A DNA stretch of 64,000 bases from Pseudomonas piscis. Lineage in GTDB: Bacteria; Pseudomonadota; Gammaproteobacteria; Pseudomonadales; Pseudomonadaceae. Below, piece after piece: positions 8,538 to 17,896 of the stretch. Every line of letters begins with the position of its first letter. Positions within the stretch are counted from its first letter, which is position 1. The translations under genes and the position numbers were made by a program. Under the pieces are notes generated by a model. That model had not been told where the DNA came from. It did not search any database and saw only the letters and a list, made by a program, of their open reading frames with translations. The stretch lies in assembly GCF_009380155.1 (NCBI RefSeq), contig NZ_WHUV01000001.1, positions 1,922,001 to 1,986,000 of the forward strand, given 5' to 3'.

Positions 8538-10430
8538 ATGATGCAAAGCTCCCCTCACTTGAGCCATTGGCTGCGCCAGCAGCGCGAAGGCCACCTGCCG
8601 GATTCGCCCTGGCTGGGCCATGACCCGCAGCCCAGTGCGCTGCTGGATGCCGAGGCCCGGCCGCTGGACCTGAACCCGGCGTTGCGCCAGTGGCTGGAGG
8701 GCGCGACAGGGGATGGGTTGGCGGCCTGGCTGCCGGTCAACCACCCGGCCCTGGTGCGGGCCTGCCTCGACCAGCAACGGCCGATCGAGGACGTCGAGGC
8801 CCAGTGCGGCGAGCGGATCCTGCTCTGGACCTTCATCCCCGACCCGTATCGCCAGCGGGTCCTGGCCCGTTGCCGCGAGGCCACCACCCAGGTGCAGGCC
8901 GAGCGCGAGTCGGCCAGGGCCCGGCGGCTGTATCGGCTGATCACCGAGAACACCACCGACCTGATTTCCCGGCACGCCCCCGACGGCTGCTTCCTCGACG
9001 CCTCGCCTGCGTCCTGGACCCTGCTCGGCTACTGGCCCGAGGAGCTGCGCGGCATGCCCGCCCGCAGCCTGTTGCACAGCCGCGGGCTGGCCGGGCTGAT
9101 GCAGCGCACCGGGGATGCCCTGGAGCAGGACGGCTACCACACCATGACCTATCGCATCCGCCATCGCGACGGCCACTACCTGTGGTTCGAGACCGCCTGC
9201 CGGGCGATCCGCGAGACCTACACCGGGGCGGTGGTGGAGGTGGTGGCGGTATCCCGGGACATCACCGCCCGGGTCCAGGCCGAGGAGAACAAGCGGCGCC
9301 TGGCCGAGGTGGTGGAGGCCAACCCCGATCCGGTGCTGTTCGTCCAGCCGGGCGGCAGCGTCACCTACCTCAACCCGGCCGCCCGGCGCGCCCTGGGCCT
9401 GGAGCCCGGGCAGGCGATGCCCGAGCTGGCGGCGATCCTCAGTCCGGCGGTGCTGCAAAGCCTGCAGCGAGAGGGCTGGGAATGCGCCGAGCGCACCGGG
9501 CGCTGGAGCATCGAGACTCGCTTGCAGCCGCCCTCGGGCGGTGACTCGGTAGCGGTGTCGCTGATGCTCCTGGCGCACCGGGCGGCCAGCGGCGAGCGCT
9601 TCTATTCCCTGGTGGCCCATGACCAGAGCGAGCGCGAATTGCGCGAGGCCCAGCAGCGTCATCACCAGGACGAGCTGGCCCATACCGCGCGTTTGGTGAC
9701 CCTGGGCGAGCTGGCCTCGGGCATCGCCCACGAGATCAACCAGCCGCTGGCGGCGGTGGTCAACTATGCCAATGCCAGCCAGCGCTATCTGCAGGCACTG
9801 GACACTCAGCCCCAGGCCGCGCGGAAGGTGGCCCAGGGCCTGGAGCGCATCGCCGAGCAGGCGACCCACGCCGCCGAGGTGATCAAGCGCCTGCGGGCGT
9901 TCCTGCGCAAGGGCGGGCGGCGGCTCCAGGCCCTGGACAGCGCCGAGGTGGCCCGGGAAACCGTGCGCCTGTGCGCCTGGGAAGCCCAGGCGTGCCAGGT
10001 GGTGATCGAGCTGCGCCTGGCGGATAATCTGCCGCCGGTCTACGCCGACCGGGTGCTGCTGGAGCAGGTGCTGCTCAACCTCTTGCGCAACGCCATCGAG
10101 GCCAATCGCGAGGTCCATGCGCAACAGGCCTCGCAGATCGTGCTCCAGGCCGTGGCCGGCGCCGAGGGTGGGGTCTGCATCAGTGTCAGCGACCAGGGCC
10201 CCGGGGTTTCTACCCAGCAGCTGGCGCAGTTGTTCACCCCGTTCTACACCAGCAAGGCCAATGGCCTGGGCCTGGGGCTGTCCATGAGCCGCAGCATCGT
10301 CGAGGGTTTCGGTGGCGACTTGCAGGCCCGGCCCCAGGCCCGGGGCCTGCGCATGGACTGCCATCTGCCGGCCACGGCCCCGCTTGAGACCGACCCATCC
10401 ATTTCCCCGAATACAGGAGCAAGGCCATGA
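8538..10430 (+). CDS. cytosolic PAS-sensor histidine kinase, FixL/NtrB-like, about 630 aa
   Basis: ATG at 8538 (the first of two consecutive ATGs) is preceded by AAAGGT; an in-frame ATG at 8517 has no ribosome binding site. There is no transmembrane segment. A PAS domain covers about residues 140-250 (LITENTTDLISRHAPDG to VSRDITARVQAEE). A second PAS covers 255-370 (VVEANPDPVLFVQPGG). The HisKA domain has GELASGIAHEINQPLAAV, with the phosphoacceptor His near 410. The HATPase domain shows NLLRNAIEAN, DQGPGVS and GLGLGLSMS. It passes phosphate to the response regulator whose start overlaps its stop. The signal is unknown; the neighbours suggest sensing of an acyl or carboxylic compound or of redox state. 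Confidence 0.9.
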   Translation: MMQSSPHLSHWLRQQREGHLPDSPWLGHDPQPSALLDAEARPLDLNPALRQWLEGATGDGLAAWLPVNHPALVRACLDQQRPIEDVEAQCGERILLWTFIPDPYRQRVLARCREATTQVQAERESARARRLYRLITENTTDLISRHAPDGCFLDASPASWTLLGYWPEELRGMPARSLLHSRGLAGLMQRTGDALEQDGYHTMTYRIRHRDGHYLWFETACRAIRETYTGAVVEVVAVSRDITARVQAEENKRRLAEVVEANPDPVLFVQPGGSVTYLNPAARRALGLEPGQAMPELAAILSPAVLQSLQREGWECAERTGRWSIETRLQPPSGGDSVAVSLMLLAHRAASGERFYSLVAHDQSERELREAQQRHHQDELAHTARLVTLGELASGIAHEINQPLAAVVNYANASQRYLQALDTQPQAARKVAQGLERIAEQATHAAEVIKRLRAFLRKGGRRLQALDSAEVARETVRLCAWEAQACQVVIELRLADNLPPVYADRVLLEQVLLNLLRNAIEANREVHAQQASQIVLQAVAGAEGGVCISVSDQGPGVSTQQLAQLFTPFYTSKANGLGLGLSMSRSIVEGFGGDLQARPQARGLRMDCHLPATAPLETDPSISPNTGARP

Positions 10431-11062
10431 CGAGTGCGACGCAGCAGTTGGTGTACGTGGTCGACGATGACCCGGCCATGCTCGACTCCACGGTCTGGCT
10501 GCTGGAGTCGGTGGGCCTGGCGGCCGTGCCCTTCACCAGTGGCCGCGAGTTCCTCGAGCATTGCGACCCGAGCCGCAACGCCTGTGTGCTGCTGGATGTG
10601 CGCATGCCCGGCATGGGCGGGTTGAATGTCCAGGAAGAGCTGCGCCAGCGGGAAATCGACCTGCCGCTGATCTTCGTCAGTGGCCATGCCGACGTGCCCA
10701 TCGTGGTCCGCGCGTTCAAGGCCGGGGCGGCGGACTTCATCGAGAAACCCTACAACGAGCAACTGCTGCTCGATAGCGTGCAGCAGGCGCTGAACCGCGC
10801 CGGCAGCCGCCAGCGCCAGGGCGCCGGGCAGGCCCGGGTGCTGGAGCGCCTGGAGAGCCTGACGCCACGGGAAAAGGATGTGCTGCTGCCGCTGGTGCGG
10901 GGCTACACCAATCGCGAGATCGCCGAACAGCTGGGGGTCAGCATCAAGACCATCGACCTGTACCGCTCGCGGGTGATGAAGCGCATGCAGGCCGAGCATC
11001 TGCCGGAGCTGGTGGGCATGGCCATCGCCGCCGGCCTGGTGGATCCGTTGCAATTGCGCTGA
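10427..11062 (+). CDS. FixJ-type response regulator (REC + LuxR HTH), 211 aa
   Basis: Start codon overlaps the kinase stop (ATGA), showing translational coupling. The receiver domain, residues 1-125, has the acidic pocket VVDDDPA, phospho-Asp in VLLDVRMPGMGG, the switch Ser in FVSGHADVP and the Lys in FIEKPYNEQ. The C-terminal LuxR-type helix-turn-helix, about 140-205, has LTPREKDVLLPLVRGYTNREIA and KTIDLYRSRVMKRM. The order and sequence match the FixJ/NarL family. Likely targets are the divergent acyl-CoA synthetase/dehydrogenase genes and its own operon. Confidence 0.92.
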   Translation: MTSATQQLVYVVDDDPAMLDSTVWLLESVGLAAVPFTSGREFLEHCDPSRNACVLLDVRMPGMGGLNVQEELRQREIDLPLIFVSGHADVPIVVRAFKAGAADFIEKPYNEQLLLDSVQQALNRAGSRQRQGAGQARVLERLESLTPREKDVLLPLVRGYTNREIAEQLGVSIKTIDLYRSRVMKRMQAEHLPELVGMAIAAGLVDPLQLR

Positions 11063-11071
11063 GGCCTGGCC

Positions 11072-11668
11072 TCAGGCCACGGCGCTGTGGCTCGGGCCTG
11101 TGCCCAGCAGGCGTTCGATGGCACCGCTGAGCAGGTTCTCCAGCAAGGCTTCGCGCTCGCGCTCGCCCAGGGACTGTTCCTGGAACCAGCTGGGGGCGGT
11201 ATTGAGCAGGTTGGCCACCGCATGGGCGGTGGCCCGGCGCGCGGCTTCCCCTTGCCCGACCGGCGTGCCCAGCAGTTGCAGCAACTGCTGTTCGTAGCCT
11301 GCGCGCAATTGTTCGACGCGCAACTGCTGGTCGGGGTTCAGGCAGCCGCTGTCGCGCTCCACCAGGCGAAAGTGCCGGGGCAGTTCCCGGTGCAGTTTCA
11401 GGTGGGCGCGGATCAGCGCCACCAGGCAGCCGTCCTGGAGCTTGCGCCGCTGCAGGCGCTTGAGGGTGCCGTGCAGCTCATCGAAGAACTCCTCGATCAG
11501 GTCCAGCAACAGGTGCTGCTTGCTCGGGTAGTGGTGATACAGCGAACCCGGCGTCAGCCCCAGGTGGCTGGCCAGCTCGCGCATGCCGACCTGGCCGAAG
11601 CCCTTGCTGGCGAACAGCTCCAGGGCCTTGTCGCGGCTTTGCGCGAAGCGCGAGCAGCGTTCAGCCAT
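11072..11668 (-). CDS. TetR-family regulator, 198 aa
   Basis: The ATG at 11668 overlaps the last codons of the upstream dehydrogenase gene; an ATG two codons earlier (11674) is equally possible. The helix-turn-helix is at about residues 10-55: ALELFASKGFGQVGMRELASHLGLTPG, then SLYHHYPSKQHLL, the TetR hallmark. The rest is an all-helical ligand domain. The overlap means it is co-transcribed with the 3-hydroxyacyl-CoA dehydrogenase gene, which it may control. Confidence 0.9.
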   Translation of the reverse strand: MAERCSRFAQSRDKALELFASKGFGQVGMRELASHLGLTPGSLYHHYPSKQHLLLDLIEEFFDELHGTLKRLQRRKLQDGCLVALIRAHLKLHRELPRHFRLVERDSGCLNPDQQLRVEQLRAGYEQQLLQLLGTPVGQGEAARRATAHAVANLLNTAPSWFQEQSLGEREREALLENLLSGAIERLLGTGPSHSAVA

Positions 11669-12512
11669 AGGCATGGAAGCCACGTCCGGTCTTGCGGCCC
11701 AGGTAGCCGGCGGCAACCATTTCCTTGAGCAACGGGGCGGGGCGGTACTTGCTGTCGTTGAAGCCGTCGTAGAAGGCTTCGAGGATCGCCAGCAGGGTGT
11801 CCAGGCCGATCAGGTCGGCCAGGGCCAACGGGCCGATCGGCTGGTTGCAGCCCAGGCGCATGCCGGCGTCGATGTCCTCGGCGCTGGCCAGGCCTTCCTG
11901 GAACACCAGGATCGCCTCGTTGATCATCGGCACCAGGATGCGGTTGACCACGAAGCCCGGGCGGTTGCCGGCGGTGATCGCGGTCTTGCCCAGGCGCTGG
12001 GCCATGTCCATGGCCAGGGCATGGGTCGCATCGCTGGTCTGCAGGCCACGGATCACTTCGATCAGGCCCATGACCGGCACCGGGTTGAAGAAGTGCAGGC
12101 CGATGAAGCGCTCCGGGGCGCTGACGCTGGCCGCCAGCTGGGTGATGGACAGCGACGAGGTGTTGGAGGCGATCACGCACTCGGGGCCGACCTGGGCGGC
12201 GATCTGCTGCAGCACCTTGAGCTTGAGCTCGAGGTTCTCGGTGGCAGCCTCGATCACCAGCTGGACATCCTTGAGCGTGGCGTAGTCGGTACTGATGCGG
12301 ATGCGCTCCAGGGTCGCGAGCTTCTGCTCCTCGCTCAGGCCGCCCTTGGCCACTTGCCGGTCGAGGTTCTTGCCGATGGTGGCCAGGGCCTTTTCCAGGG
12401 CGGGCTGGGCGATGTCCAGCAGGGCCACGGCAAAGCCCGCCTGGGCGCAGACCTGGGCGATACCGTTACCCATGGTGCCGGCGCCGATCACACCGATGTT
12501 CGCAAGATTCAT
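11661..12512 (-). CDS. 3-hydroxybutyryl-CoA / 3-hydroxyacyl-CoA dehydrogenase, 283 aa
   Basis: ATG at 12512 is preceded by AAGGAAGAG; longer frames into the divergent promoter are rejected. The Rossmann motif IGVIGAGTMGNGIAQ binds NAD near the N-terminus. The catalytic region has SNTSSLSITQLA and ERFIGLHFFNPVPVM (catalytic His). NRPGFVVNRILVPMINEA opens the C-terminal dimer domain, which ends QPIGPLALADLIGLD and GRKTGRGFHAYG. Length and motifs match Hbd/PaaH enzymes that oxidise (S)-3-hydroxyacyl-CoA in butyrate, PHB or phenylacetate metabolism. A TetR gene follows and an AraC gene is divergent. Confidence 0.92.
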   Translation of the reverse strand: MNLANIGVIGAGTMGNGIAQVCAQAGFAVALLDIAQPALEKALATIGKNLDRQVAKGGLSEEQKLATLERIRISTDYATLKDVQLVIEAATENLELKLKVLQQIAAQVGPECVIASNTSSLSITQLAASVSAPERFIGLHFFNPVPVMGLIEVIRGLQTSDATHALAMDMAQRLGKTAITAGNRPGFVVNRILVPMINEAILVFQEGLASAEDIDAGMRLGCNQPIGPLALADLIGLDTLLAILEAFYDGFNDSKYRPAPLLKEMVAAGYLGRKTGRGFHAYG

Positions 12513-12682
12513 CTTCAGCTCTTCCTTTGTTCGTTGCCTTCGCGGAGCATGGCGGCCATGCCTTGCACGGCCCATTGTCGAGCGCGAGTCTAGGGCCCCG
12601 CACAGGGGCCGGACTATGCCGAAAGCGGTCAACCGTGCTGGCGTTTTTTGCCACAGCGGCCATGCCGGAGGACAGCTGCCAG

Positions 12683-13702
12683 ATGCGCGAAACCGATTCG
12701 GTCGCCGCTTATTACCTGCGGGTCATGACCCACGCCCTGCAATCGCGGCCGGCGCGCCTGGCAGCGCTGCTGGCCGAGGTCGGCATCGACCCTGCGCTCC
12801 TCGAGCAGCCCCGGGCGCGGGTGCCTGGCAGCGCGTTCGCGGCCCTGTGGCTGATGCAGATCCGTGAATTGCACGACGAGTTCTTCCAGCTCGATTCCCA
12901 CGGCTTGCCGCCCGGGGCCTTCGCCCTGATCTGTCGTGGACTGATCCAGGAGCCGAACCTGGAGAAGGCCCTGCGCCAGTGCCTGAACAATTTCGGCCTG
13001 TTCCTGCGTGACCTGCGTGCCAGCCTCAGCGTGCGCGGCAAGCGTGCGGTGATCAGCCTCCAGAGCCAGGGCGCCGAGCCGCTGCGCGCGCACTACGCCG
13101 AGGAAACCCTGCTGGTGCTGGTCATCAGCCTGCTGTGCTGGTTGGGTGGACGGCGGATTCCCATCGATCGCGCGGAGTTTCGCCATGCTCGCCTCAGCCT
13201 CGACGACGACGCGCTGCTGTGGGGCAGCAACCTGACCTGGAACGCCGGGCGCACCGAAATCGAGTTCGCCAGCCGCCTGCTGCGCCTGCCGGTGGTCCAG
13301 GACCTGGCTTCGCTCAAGGTATTCCTGCGCAGCGCCCCGCAGTGGCTGGTGATCCGGTTTCGCAACCAGCATGGCCTCACCACCCAGGTGCACCAGCGCC
13401 TGCGGGGCAGCCACTACAGCCAGTGGCCGACCCTGGAAGCCTTCGCCAGTGAACTGCAGATGAGCCCCAGCACCCTGCGCCGGCGCCTGGAGCGCGAAGG
13501 TGGCTCCTACCAGGAGATCAAGGACGAGGTCCGGCGCAACGTCGCCGTGGACCTGCTGCGCCGCTCGGCGGCCAGCATCGGCGAGATCGCCGAATTGACC
13601 GGATTCCAGGAGCCCAGCGCTTTCCACCGGGCCTTCAAGAAATGGATCGGCGAGAGCCCCGGCCGCTATCGCGCGCGTTTCCAGCCCGCAGGGCCGGGCT
13701 AG
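12683..13702 (+). CDS. AraC-family regulator with arabinose-binding-like N-domain, 339 aa
   Basis: Start at ATG 12683 (MRETDSVAAYYLRVMTHAL), with GGAGG at 12666-12670; longer in-frame starts are less well placed. The N-terminal part (about 1-230) resembles the effector domain of the OruR/ArgR/FeaR-like group (PALLEQPRARVPGSAFAALW). The C-terminal double helix-turn-helix has PTLEAFASELQMSPSTLRRRL and SIGEIAELTGFQEPSAFHRAFKKW. It is divergent from the 3-hydroxyacyl-CoA dehydrogenase gene and probably activates it. Confidence 0.9.
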   Translation: MRETDSVAAYYLRVMTHALQSRPARLAALLAEVGIDPALLEQPRARVPGSAFAALWLMQIRELHDEFFQLDSHGLPPGAFALICRGLIQEPNLEKALRQCLNNFGLFLRDLRASLSVRGKRAVISLQSQGAEPLRAHYAEETLLVLVISLLCWLGGRRIPIDRAEFRHARLSLDDDALLWGSNLTWNAGRTEIEFASRLLRLPVVQDLASLKVFLRSAPQWLVIRFRNQHGLTTQVHQRLRGSHYSQWPTLEAFASELQMSPSTLRRRLEREGGSYQEIKDEVRRNVAVDLLRRSAASIGEIAELTGFQEPSAFHRAFKKWIGESPGRYRARFQPAGPG

Positions 13703-13730
13703 CCAGCGGCGCCGGGGCCTGGCGCGGGCT

Positions 13731-14408
13731 TTACTGGGGACGGGGCCTATAGGGCGCCATCAGCACCACCACGGCGTCGAGCAGCGCTTCCTGGCGCTCC
13801 GGGGCAAAGCGTTCCGGTTCCACCGGCTGGACCATCTTCCAGCCATCGCCCATGGCGCAGATCTGGTCGGCCAGCAGCTCGGCATCGATATCGTCGCGGA
13901 TATCGCCCTGGGCCTGGCCCTTGGTCAACATCGCGGCGAAGGACTGGCGGAAGCGGCAATAGCGTTGCTGGAAGATATCGGCCAGGGCCTGTTCGTGGCG
14001 GGCGTGGGTCAGCAGGTGGAAGAGGGCGGCGAGCAGGGCGTTGGTGTCGCCGCCCTTGCCCCAGCTCAGCCAGCTGGAAATGATCGTCTTGATGTCCACC
14101 CGGGGCTTGGCGGCCTCGCGCTCGAGCACGGCGTCGAACTGGTCGAACAGGTCCTGCGCGGCGGCGGCGAGCATCTCTTCCTTGTTGGCGAAGTAGTAGG
14201 TCACCGCGCCAGTGGTGCAGTTGGCATATTGGGCGACGCGGCGCATGGAGGTGCCGATGTAGCCCTCTTGCGCCACCACGGCGACCACCGCTTTCAGCAG
14301 CTCTGCGCGCTTCTCCTCGTGGTTGCCGAGCGGGCGCCCCCGTCGCGCGGGACTGCCGGATTTGCCGCTTGCTGTCGTGGGGGATGGGGAGAGTCGAGAA
14401 TCATGCAT
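13731..14408 (-). CDS. TetR-family regulator, 225 aa
   Basis: The helix-turn-helix (about residues 28-75) reads KRAELLKAVVAVVAQEGYIG, then MRRVAQYANCTTGAVTYYFANKEEM. A basic Ser/Pro-rich N-terminal tail (SPARRGRPLGN) precedes it, as in several BetI/AcrR relatives. The start is uncertain: ATG at 14408 lacks a clear ribosome binding site, and in-frame ATGs at 14474 and 14498 are possible. It converges with the AraC gene and lies between it and acoR; its target is not evident. Confidence 0.85.
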   Translation of the reverse strand: MHDSRLSPSPTTASGKSGSPARRGRPLGNHEEKRAELLKAVVAVVAQEGYIGTSMRRVAQYANCTTGAVTYYFANKEEMLAAAAQDLFDQFDAVLEREAAKPRVDIKTIISSWLSWGKGGDTNALLAALFHLLTHARHEQALADIFQQRYCRFRQSFAAMLTKGQAQGDIRDDIDAELLADQICAMGDGWKMVQPVEPERFAPERQEALLDAVVVLMAPYRPRPQ

Positions 14409-14589
14409 AGGAATCAGTGGGGTCTTTGGCTTGCCTGTCGGGGGGAAGTGGACTTCCTTGTGAGCCGTCAGCATAGGTAATTTCCGGGGCAAAAGCATCC
14501 GCGACCAATGGACGAAACTACCCGTTTTCAGGGTGAAAGCGCCGTGCTAGAGCGCTTGCCGTCATGTGCCCAATACTCCGGGCCGATAC

Positions 14590-16461
14590 TCAGGGGCAGC
14601 TGCGTCCCGGCATCTGGATGCCATGCTGGCGGACCCGGCGGTACAAGGTCGCCCGGGAGATGCCCAGGGCCTTGGCGGCGGCCACGGGTTTCCAGCGATG
14701 GCGCACCAGGGCATCCAGCAGCGCCTGGCGTTCCGGGCTGCTCGCCGGGTCCGGGGCCTGGGTAGCGATTGCCTGGGTACTGGCCCGGTGCAACTGCTCC
14801 GGCAGGTCCTGCAGTTGGATCACCGGCCCTTCGCACACCGCGCAGGCATAGCGCAGCACGTGGCGCAGCTGGCGCACGTTGCCCGGCCAGCGATAGCCCA
14901 GCAGGCACTCCAGGGCCGCGTCGCCCAGTTGCAGGGGCGTGCCGCAACGCTGGGACTCTTGCTCGACGATCTTGGTGATCAACGCCAGGCGGTCGCTGCG
15001 CTCGCGCAAGGGCGGTAGCTGGAAGCGCGCGCCGCCCAGGCGGAAATACAGGTCTTCGCGAAAGCTGCCATCGGCCACCAGCGCTTCCAGGTCGCGGTGG
15101 GTGGCGCAGATCACCTGGATATCCACCGCCTGGCGCCGCGCGGCGCCCAGCGGCGCCACTTCGCCCTCGGCCAGCACCCGCAGCAGGCGGGTCTGCAAGG
15201 CCAGGGGCATGTCGCCGATCTCGTCCAGGAACAGGGTGCCGCCGTCGGCCTGTTGCAGCAGGCCCTGCATGCCTTTGCTGGAGGCTCCGGTGAAGGCCCC
15301 GGCGACATAACCGAACAGTTCGCTCTCGATCAGGTTTTCCGGAATCGCCGCGCAGTTCAGCGCCACGAACGGCCGCTCGCGCCGCTGGCTGGCCTGGTGC
15401 AACTGGCGGGCGAAGACTTCCTTGCCGCTGCCGGTCTCGCCCTGGACCAGCACCGGCAGGTGGCGATCCTTGACCCGTACCGCCAGGCGCAGGCTCTGCT
15501 CCACCCTGGGGTCCAGCGCCTGCCCGGCCAGTTGCAGCCGTGGCCGGCTGGCCGGCCTGCGCGGCGCTTGCAGGCGACCGTGCAGCTCGCCATCCAGGGG
15601 CCATAGTGCCTGGTCCCTGGCGCGCTGCAGCAACTGGGTGTCGAACACCTGGGCGATGTGCCGGGGCAACTGGCCGTGGCGGCGCAGCAGGTAGGCCCGG
15701 GCGGCGGGGTTCAGCGCTTGCAGGCAACCGTCGTCGTCCCAGGCCAGCAGGAAGTCCGGCTGGCTGTCGACATAACCCGGGCTGGCGTGGGCCCGCAGGA
15801 CCCAGTAGCCCTGGGCGCTGCTCATGAAGAACGCCTGCTCGATCGCCCGCGCGCTCTGTACCACCAACTGGCGGATCAGGTGCTGGGAACGGCGATCGTC
15901 CGGCGAGCGCACCGCCGAGACGTCCAGCACCCCCAGCAGCCCCCCCTGGGGGTCGAATACCGGGGCCGCGGAGCAGGTCAGGCCGATGAAGGCAGCGCGA
16001 AAGTGATCGCGCTTGTGCACCGTCACCGCGGCGCCGCTGGTGAGCACCGCGGCCACGCCGCAGGTGCCTTCCTCGCCCTCCGACCAGCAGGTGCCCAGGT
16101 ACAGGCCGGCCTTGCGGCAATCGTTGCGGATGGCGGACTCGACCCGGTAGTCGATGGTGCGGCCCTGGGCGTCGGTGAGCAGCACGCAGTAGTCGGCATC
16201 GCGCACCTGGCCATGCAGGCGCGCCACTTCTTCGCTGGCGATGCGCAGGAACAGCTCCGAGCGCTCGCGGCACTGTTTGAGCAGGTCTTCGGAGAGGATG
16301 CGTGGCCCCTGCAGCGAGGCCGGGTCCAGGTGGTGCTGCTCCATGGAGCGGCGCCAGGAGTCGAGGATCAGGTTCGGCACGGGCGCCTGGGGCAGGTGCG
16401 CGGCGTTCTTCAAGACCCGGCTGACGCAGTCGACATGGGCGCGGGAATGGGCGGAAAGCAT
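14590..16461 (-). CDS. acoR: AcoR, sigma-54-dependent activator of acetoin catabolism, 623 aa
   Basis: The N-terminal GAF-like sensor region (about 60-200) contains [14 protein letters not shown] and the [20 protein letters not shown] block typical of AcoR proteins. The AAA+ core (about 300-540) has Walker A GETGSGKE, the sigma-54 contact loop GAFTGA, Walker [14 protein letters not shown] and the arginine-finger region [10 protein letters not shown]...[10 protein letters not shown] Fis-type HTH closes the protein ([20 protein letters not shown]). It senses acetoin or a product and activates the divergent aco operon through the -24/-12 promoter at 16693-16708. Confidence 0.95.
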   Translation of the reverse strand: MLSAHSRAHVDCVSRVLKNAAHLPQAPVPNLILDSWRRSMEQHHLDPASLQGPRILSEDLLKQCRERSELFLRIASEEVARLHGQVRDADYCVLLTDAQGRTIDYRVESAIRNDCRKAGLYLGTCWSEGEEGTCGVAAVLTSGAAVTVHKRDHFRAAFIGLTCSAAPVFDPQGGLLGVLDVSAVRSPDDRRSQHLIRQLVVQSARAIEQAFFMSSAQGYWVLRAHASPGYVDSQPDFLLAWDDDGCLQALNPAARAYLLRRHGQLPRHIAQVFDTQLLQRARDQALWPLDGELHGRLQAPRRPASRPRLQLAGQALDPRVEQSLRLAVRVKDRHLPVLVQGETGSGKEVFARQLHQASQRRERPFVALNCAAIPENLIESELFGYVAGAFTGASSKGMQGLLQQADGGTLFLDEIGDMPLALQTRLLRVLAEGEVAPLGAARRQAVDIQVICATHRDLEALVADGSFREDLYFRLGGARFQLPPLRERSDRLALITKIVEQESQRCGTPLQLGDAALECLLGYRWPGNVRQLRHVLRYACAVCEGPVIQLQDLPEQLHRASTQAIATQAPDPASSPERQALLDALVRHRWKPVAAAKALGISRATLYRRVRQHGIQMPGRSCP

Positions 16462-16553
16462 GACAGGCCTCCGGTTGCAGCTTCTTATCGTTGTGGGCGC
16501 ATTAAGCGCCGATCCGCGCCTGCGGACAAGCACCGGCTGGCCCGGCGGCGAGG

Positions 16554-16614
16554 TTGAGACGCAACGTCTCAAGGTCTCGCCTCTGCCCCGTGCAACCTGA
16601 CATGCAACGTCTCA
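16554..16614 (+). promoter_or_regulatory. candidate AcoR upstream activating sites
   Basis: TTGAGACGCAACGTCTCAA (16554-16572) is a dyad with 8-bp arms. The 11-mer GCAACGTCTCA inside it (16561-16571) recurs at 16604-16614, 43 bp on, close to four helical turns. Both lie 80-140 bp upstream of the sigma-54 promoter, the usual enhancer distance. Binding by AcoR is inferred. Confidence 0.65.
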
Positions 16615-16692
16615 CCGGCACCACCGGGCAAGGCGCCGAGGCCTGCGTGCCAGGCGCTCTGCGGCGGGCTTTTGCGCAAGGTTTTCGACAAC

Positions 16693-16708
16693 TGGCACCG
16701 GCCTTGCT
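16693..16708 (+). promoter_or_regulatory. sigma-54 (-24/-12) promoter of the aco operon
   Basis: TGGCACCGGCCTTGCT matches the sigma-54 consensus TGGCAC-N5-TTGC exactly, with GG at 16694-16695 and GC at 16706-16707 in correct spacing. Transcription would start near 16719, about 100 nt before acoX. It pairs with the divergent acoR gene. Confidence 0.88.
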
Positions 16709-16774
16709 CTGGCTCTTGGCAACCCGCCGCAGGTTTCCCGCGGCGGCGGGCCCATCCAAGAACAAGAACGAGGT

Positions 16775-16813
16775 ATGCCATGCACTGTCCTGGCCGTGAA
16801 CTGCCTGTGGTGA
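16775..16813 (+). CDS. possible 12-codon leader ORF before acoX
   Basis: ATG at 16775 follows AACGAGG (16767-16773) and encodes MPCTVLAVNCLW, stopping at 16811-16813, 4 nt before the acoX ATG. It lies inside the predicted 5' leader of the aco transcript. The good ribosome binding site and close junction suggest translational coupling to acoX, but so short a frame could be chance. Confidence 0.3.
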   Translation: MPCTVLAVNCLW

Positions 16814-16817
16814 CCTT

Positions 16818-17894
16818 ATGAGCCGCCGCCCGTTGAGTGTCGGCATCATCGCCAACCCGGCCTCGGGCCGCGATGTGCGCCGCCTGACCGCCAATGCCGG
16901 GCTGTTTTCCAGTACCGACAAGGTCTGGGTGATCCAGCGCCTGCTGGCGGCCTTCGGCGCCACGGGTATCGAGCGGGTGCTGATGCCCACCGACATGACC
17001 GGCATGGCCGCCGCGGTGCAGAAGAACAGCCGCAGCCGCCAGGCCCGCGAGCAGCACTGGCCGGAGCTGGAGTTCCTCGACCTGACCCTGCGCCAGAGCG
17101 TCGAGGACACCCGCCAGGCTGCACGGTGGATGGCCGAGCGCGAGGTGGCGCTGATCGCCGTGCTCGGTGGCGACGGCACCCACAAGGCGGTGGCGGCTGA
17201 GGTCGGCGATATCCCGCTGCTGACCCTGTCCACCGGCACCAACAACGCCTTTCCGGAACTGCGCGAAGCCACCAGCGCCGGCCTGGCCGGCGGGCTCTAC
17301 GCCAGTGGCCGGGTGAGTGGCGAGATCGCCCTGCGACGCAACAAGCGGCTGCTGGTGCGCGAGCCGGCCCGCGGCCTGTGCGAAGTGGCCCTGGTGGACG
17401 TGGCGGTGTCGCCCCTGGCCTTCATCGGGGCCCGGGCCATCAGCCGCGCCAGCGACCTGGCCGAGGTTTTCGTGACCTTCGCCGAGCCGCAGTCCATCGG
17501 CATTTCCGCGCTCTGCGGGTTGTGGCTGCCGGTGACCCGGCAACAGCCCCACGGCGCCTGGATGCGCCTGGCACCAGGTTCGCCCGAGGCGCTGCTGGTG
17601 CCCCTGGCCCCAGGGCTGTTGCAAGGCTGCGGGGTACTGGAGGCCGGCTACCTGCAACCCGGCCAGCCCCAGCCCCTGTGCCTGGGCGCCGGCACCCTGG
17701 CCCTGGATGGCGAGCGCGAGATCGAGTTCAACCCCGGTGACCGGCCCACGGTCACCCTGGATGCCGGCGGCCCGCTGAGCATCGACGTCAACGCGGTCCT
17801 GGAACACGCAGCGCGCCAGCGCCTGCTGGCCATCGACCGCAGTCACCGGCAACACCCCATGAACCTTCAGCCTGAAGACACCCCTGGAGAATAA
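16818..17894 (+). CDS. acoX: AcoX, ATP-NAD kinase-like protein of the acetoin operon, 358 aa
   Basis: The N-terminus VGIIANPASGRDVRRLTANA and the motif LIAVLGGDGTHKAVA (GGDGT, residues about 113-125) are those of the NAD kinase/diacylglycerol kinase fold. NNAFPELREATSAGLAGGLYA is characteristic of AcoX. The biochemical role of AcoX is not established, though the gene is regularly first or early in aco operons of Pseudomonas and Cupriavidus. It is followed after 2 nt by acoA. Confidence 0.92.
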   Translation: MSRRPLSVGIIANPASGRDVRRLTANAGLFSSTDKVWVIQRLLAAFGATGIERVLMPTDMTGMAAAVQKNSRSRQAREQHWPELEFLDLTLRQSVEDTRQAARWMAEREVALIAVLGGDGTHKAVAAEVGDIPLLTLSTGTNNAFPELREATSAGLAGGLYASGRVSGEIALRRNKRLLVREPARGLCEVALVDVAVSPLAFIGARAISRASDLAEVFVTFAEPQSIGISALCGLWLPVTRQQPHGAWMRLAPGSPEALLVPLAPGLLQGCGVLEAGYLQPGQPQPLCLGAGTLALDGEREIEFNPGDRPTVTLDAGGPLSIDVNAVLEHAARQRLLAIDRSHRQHPMNLQPEDTPGE

Positions 17895-17896
17895 AA

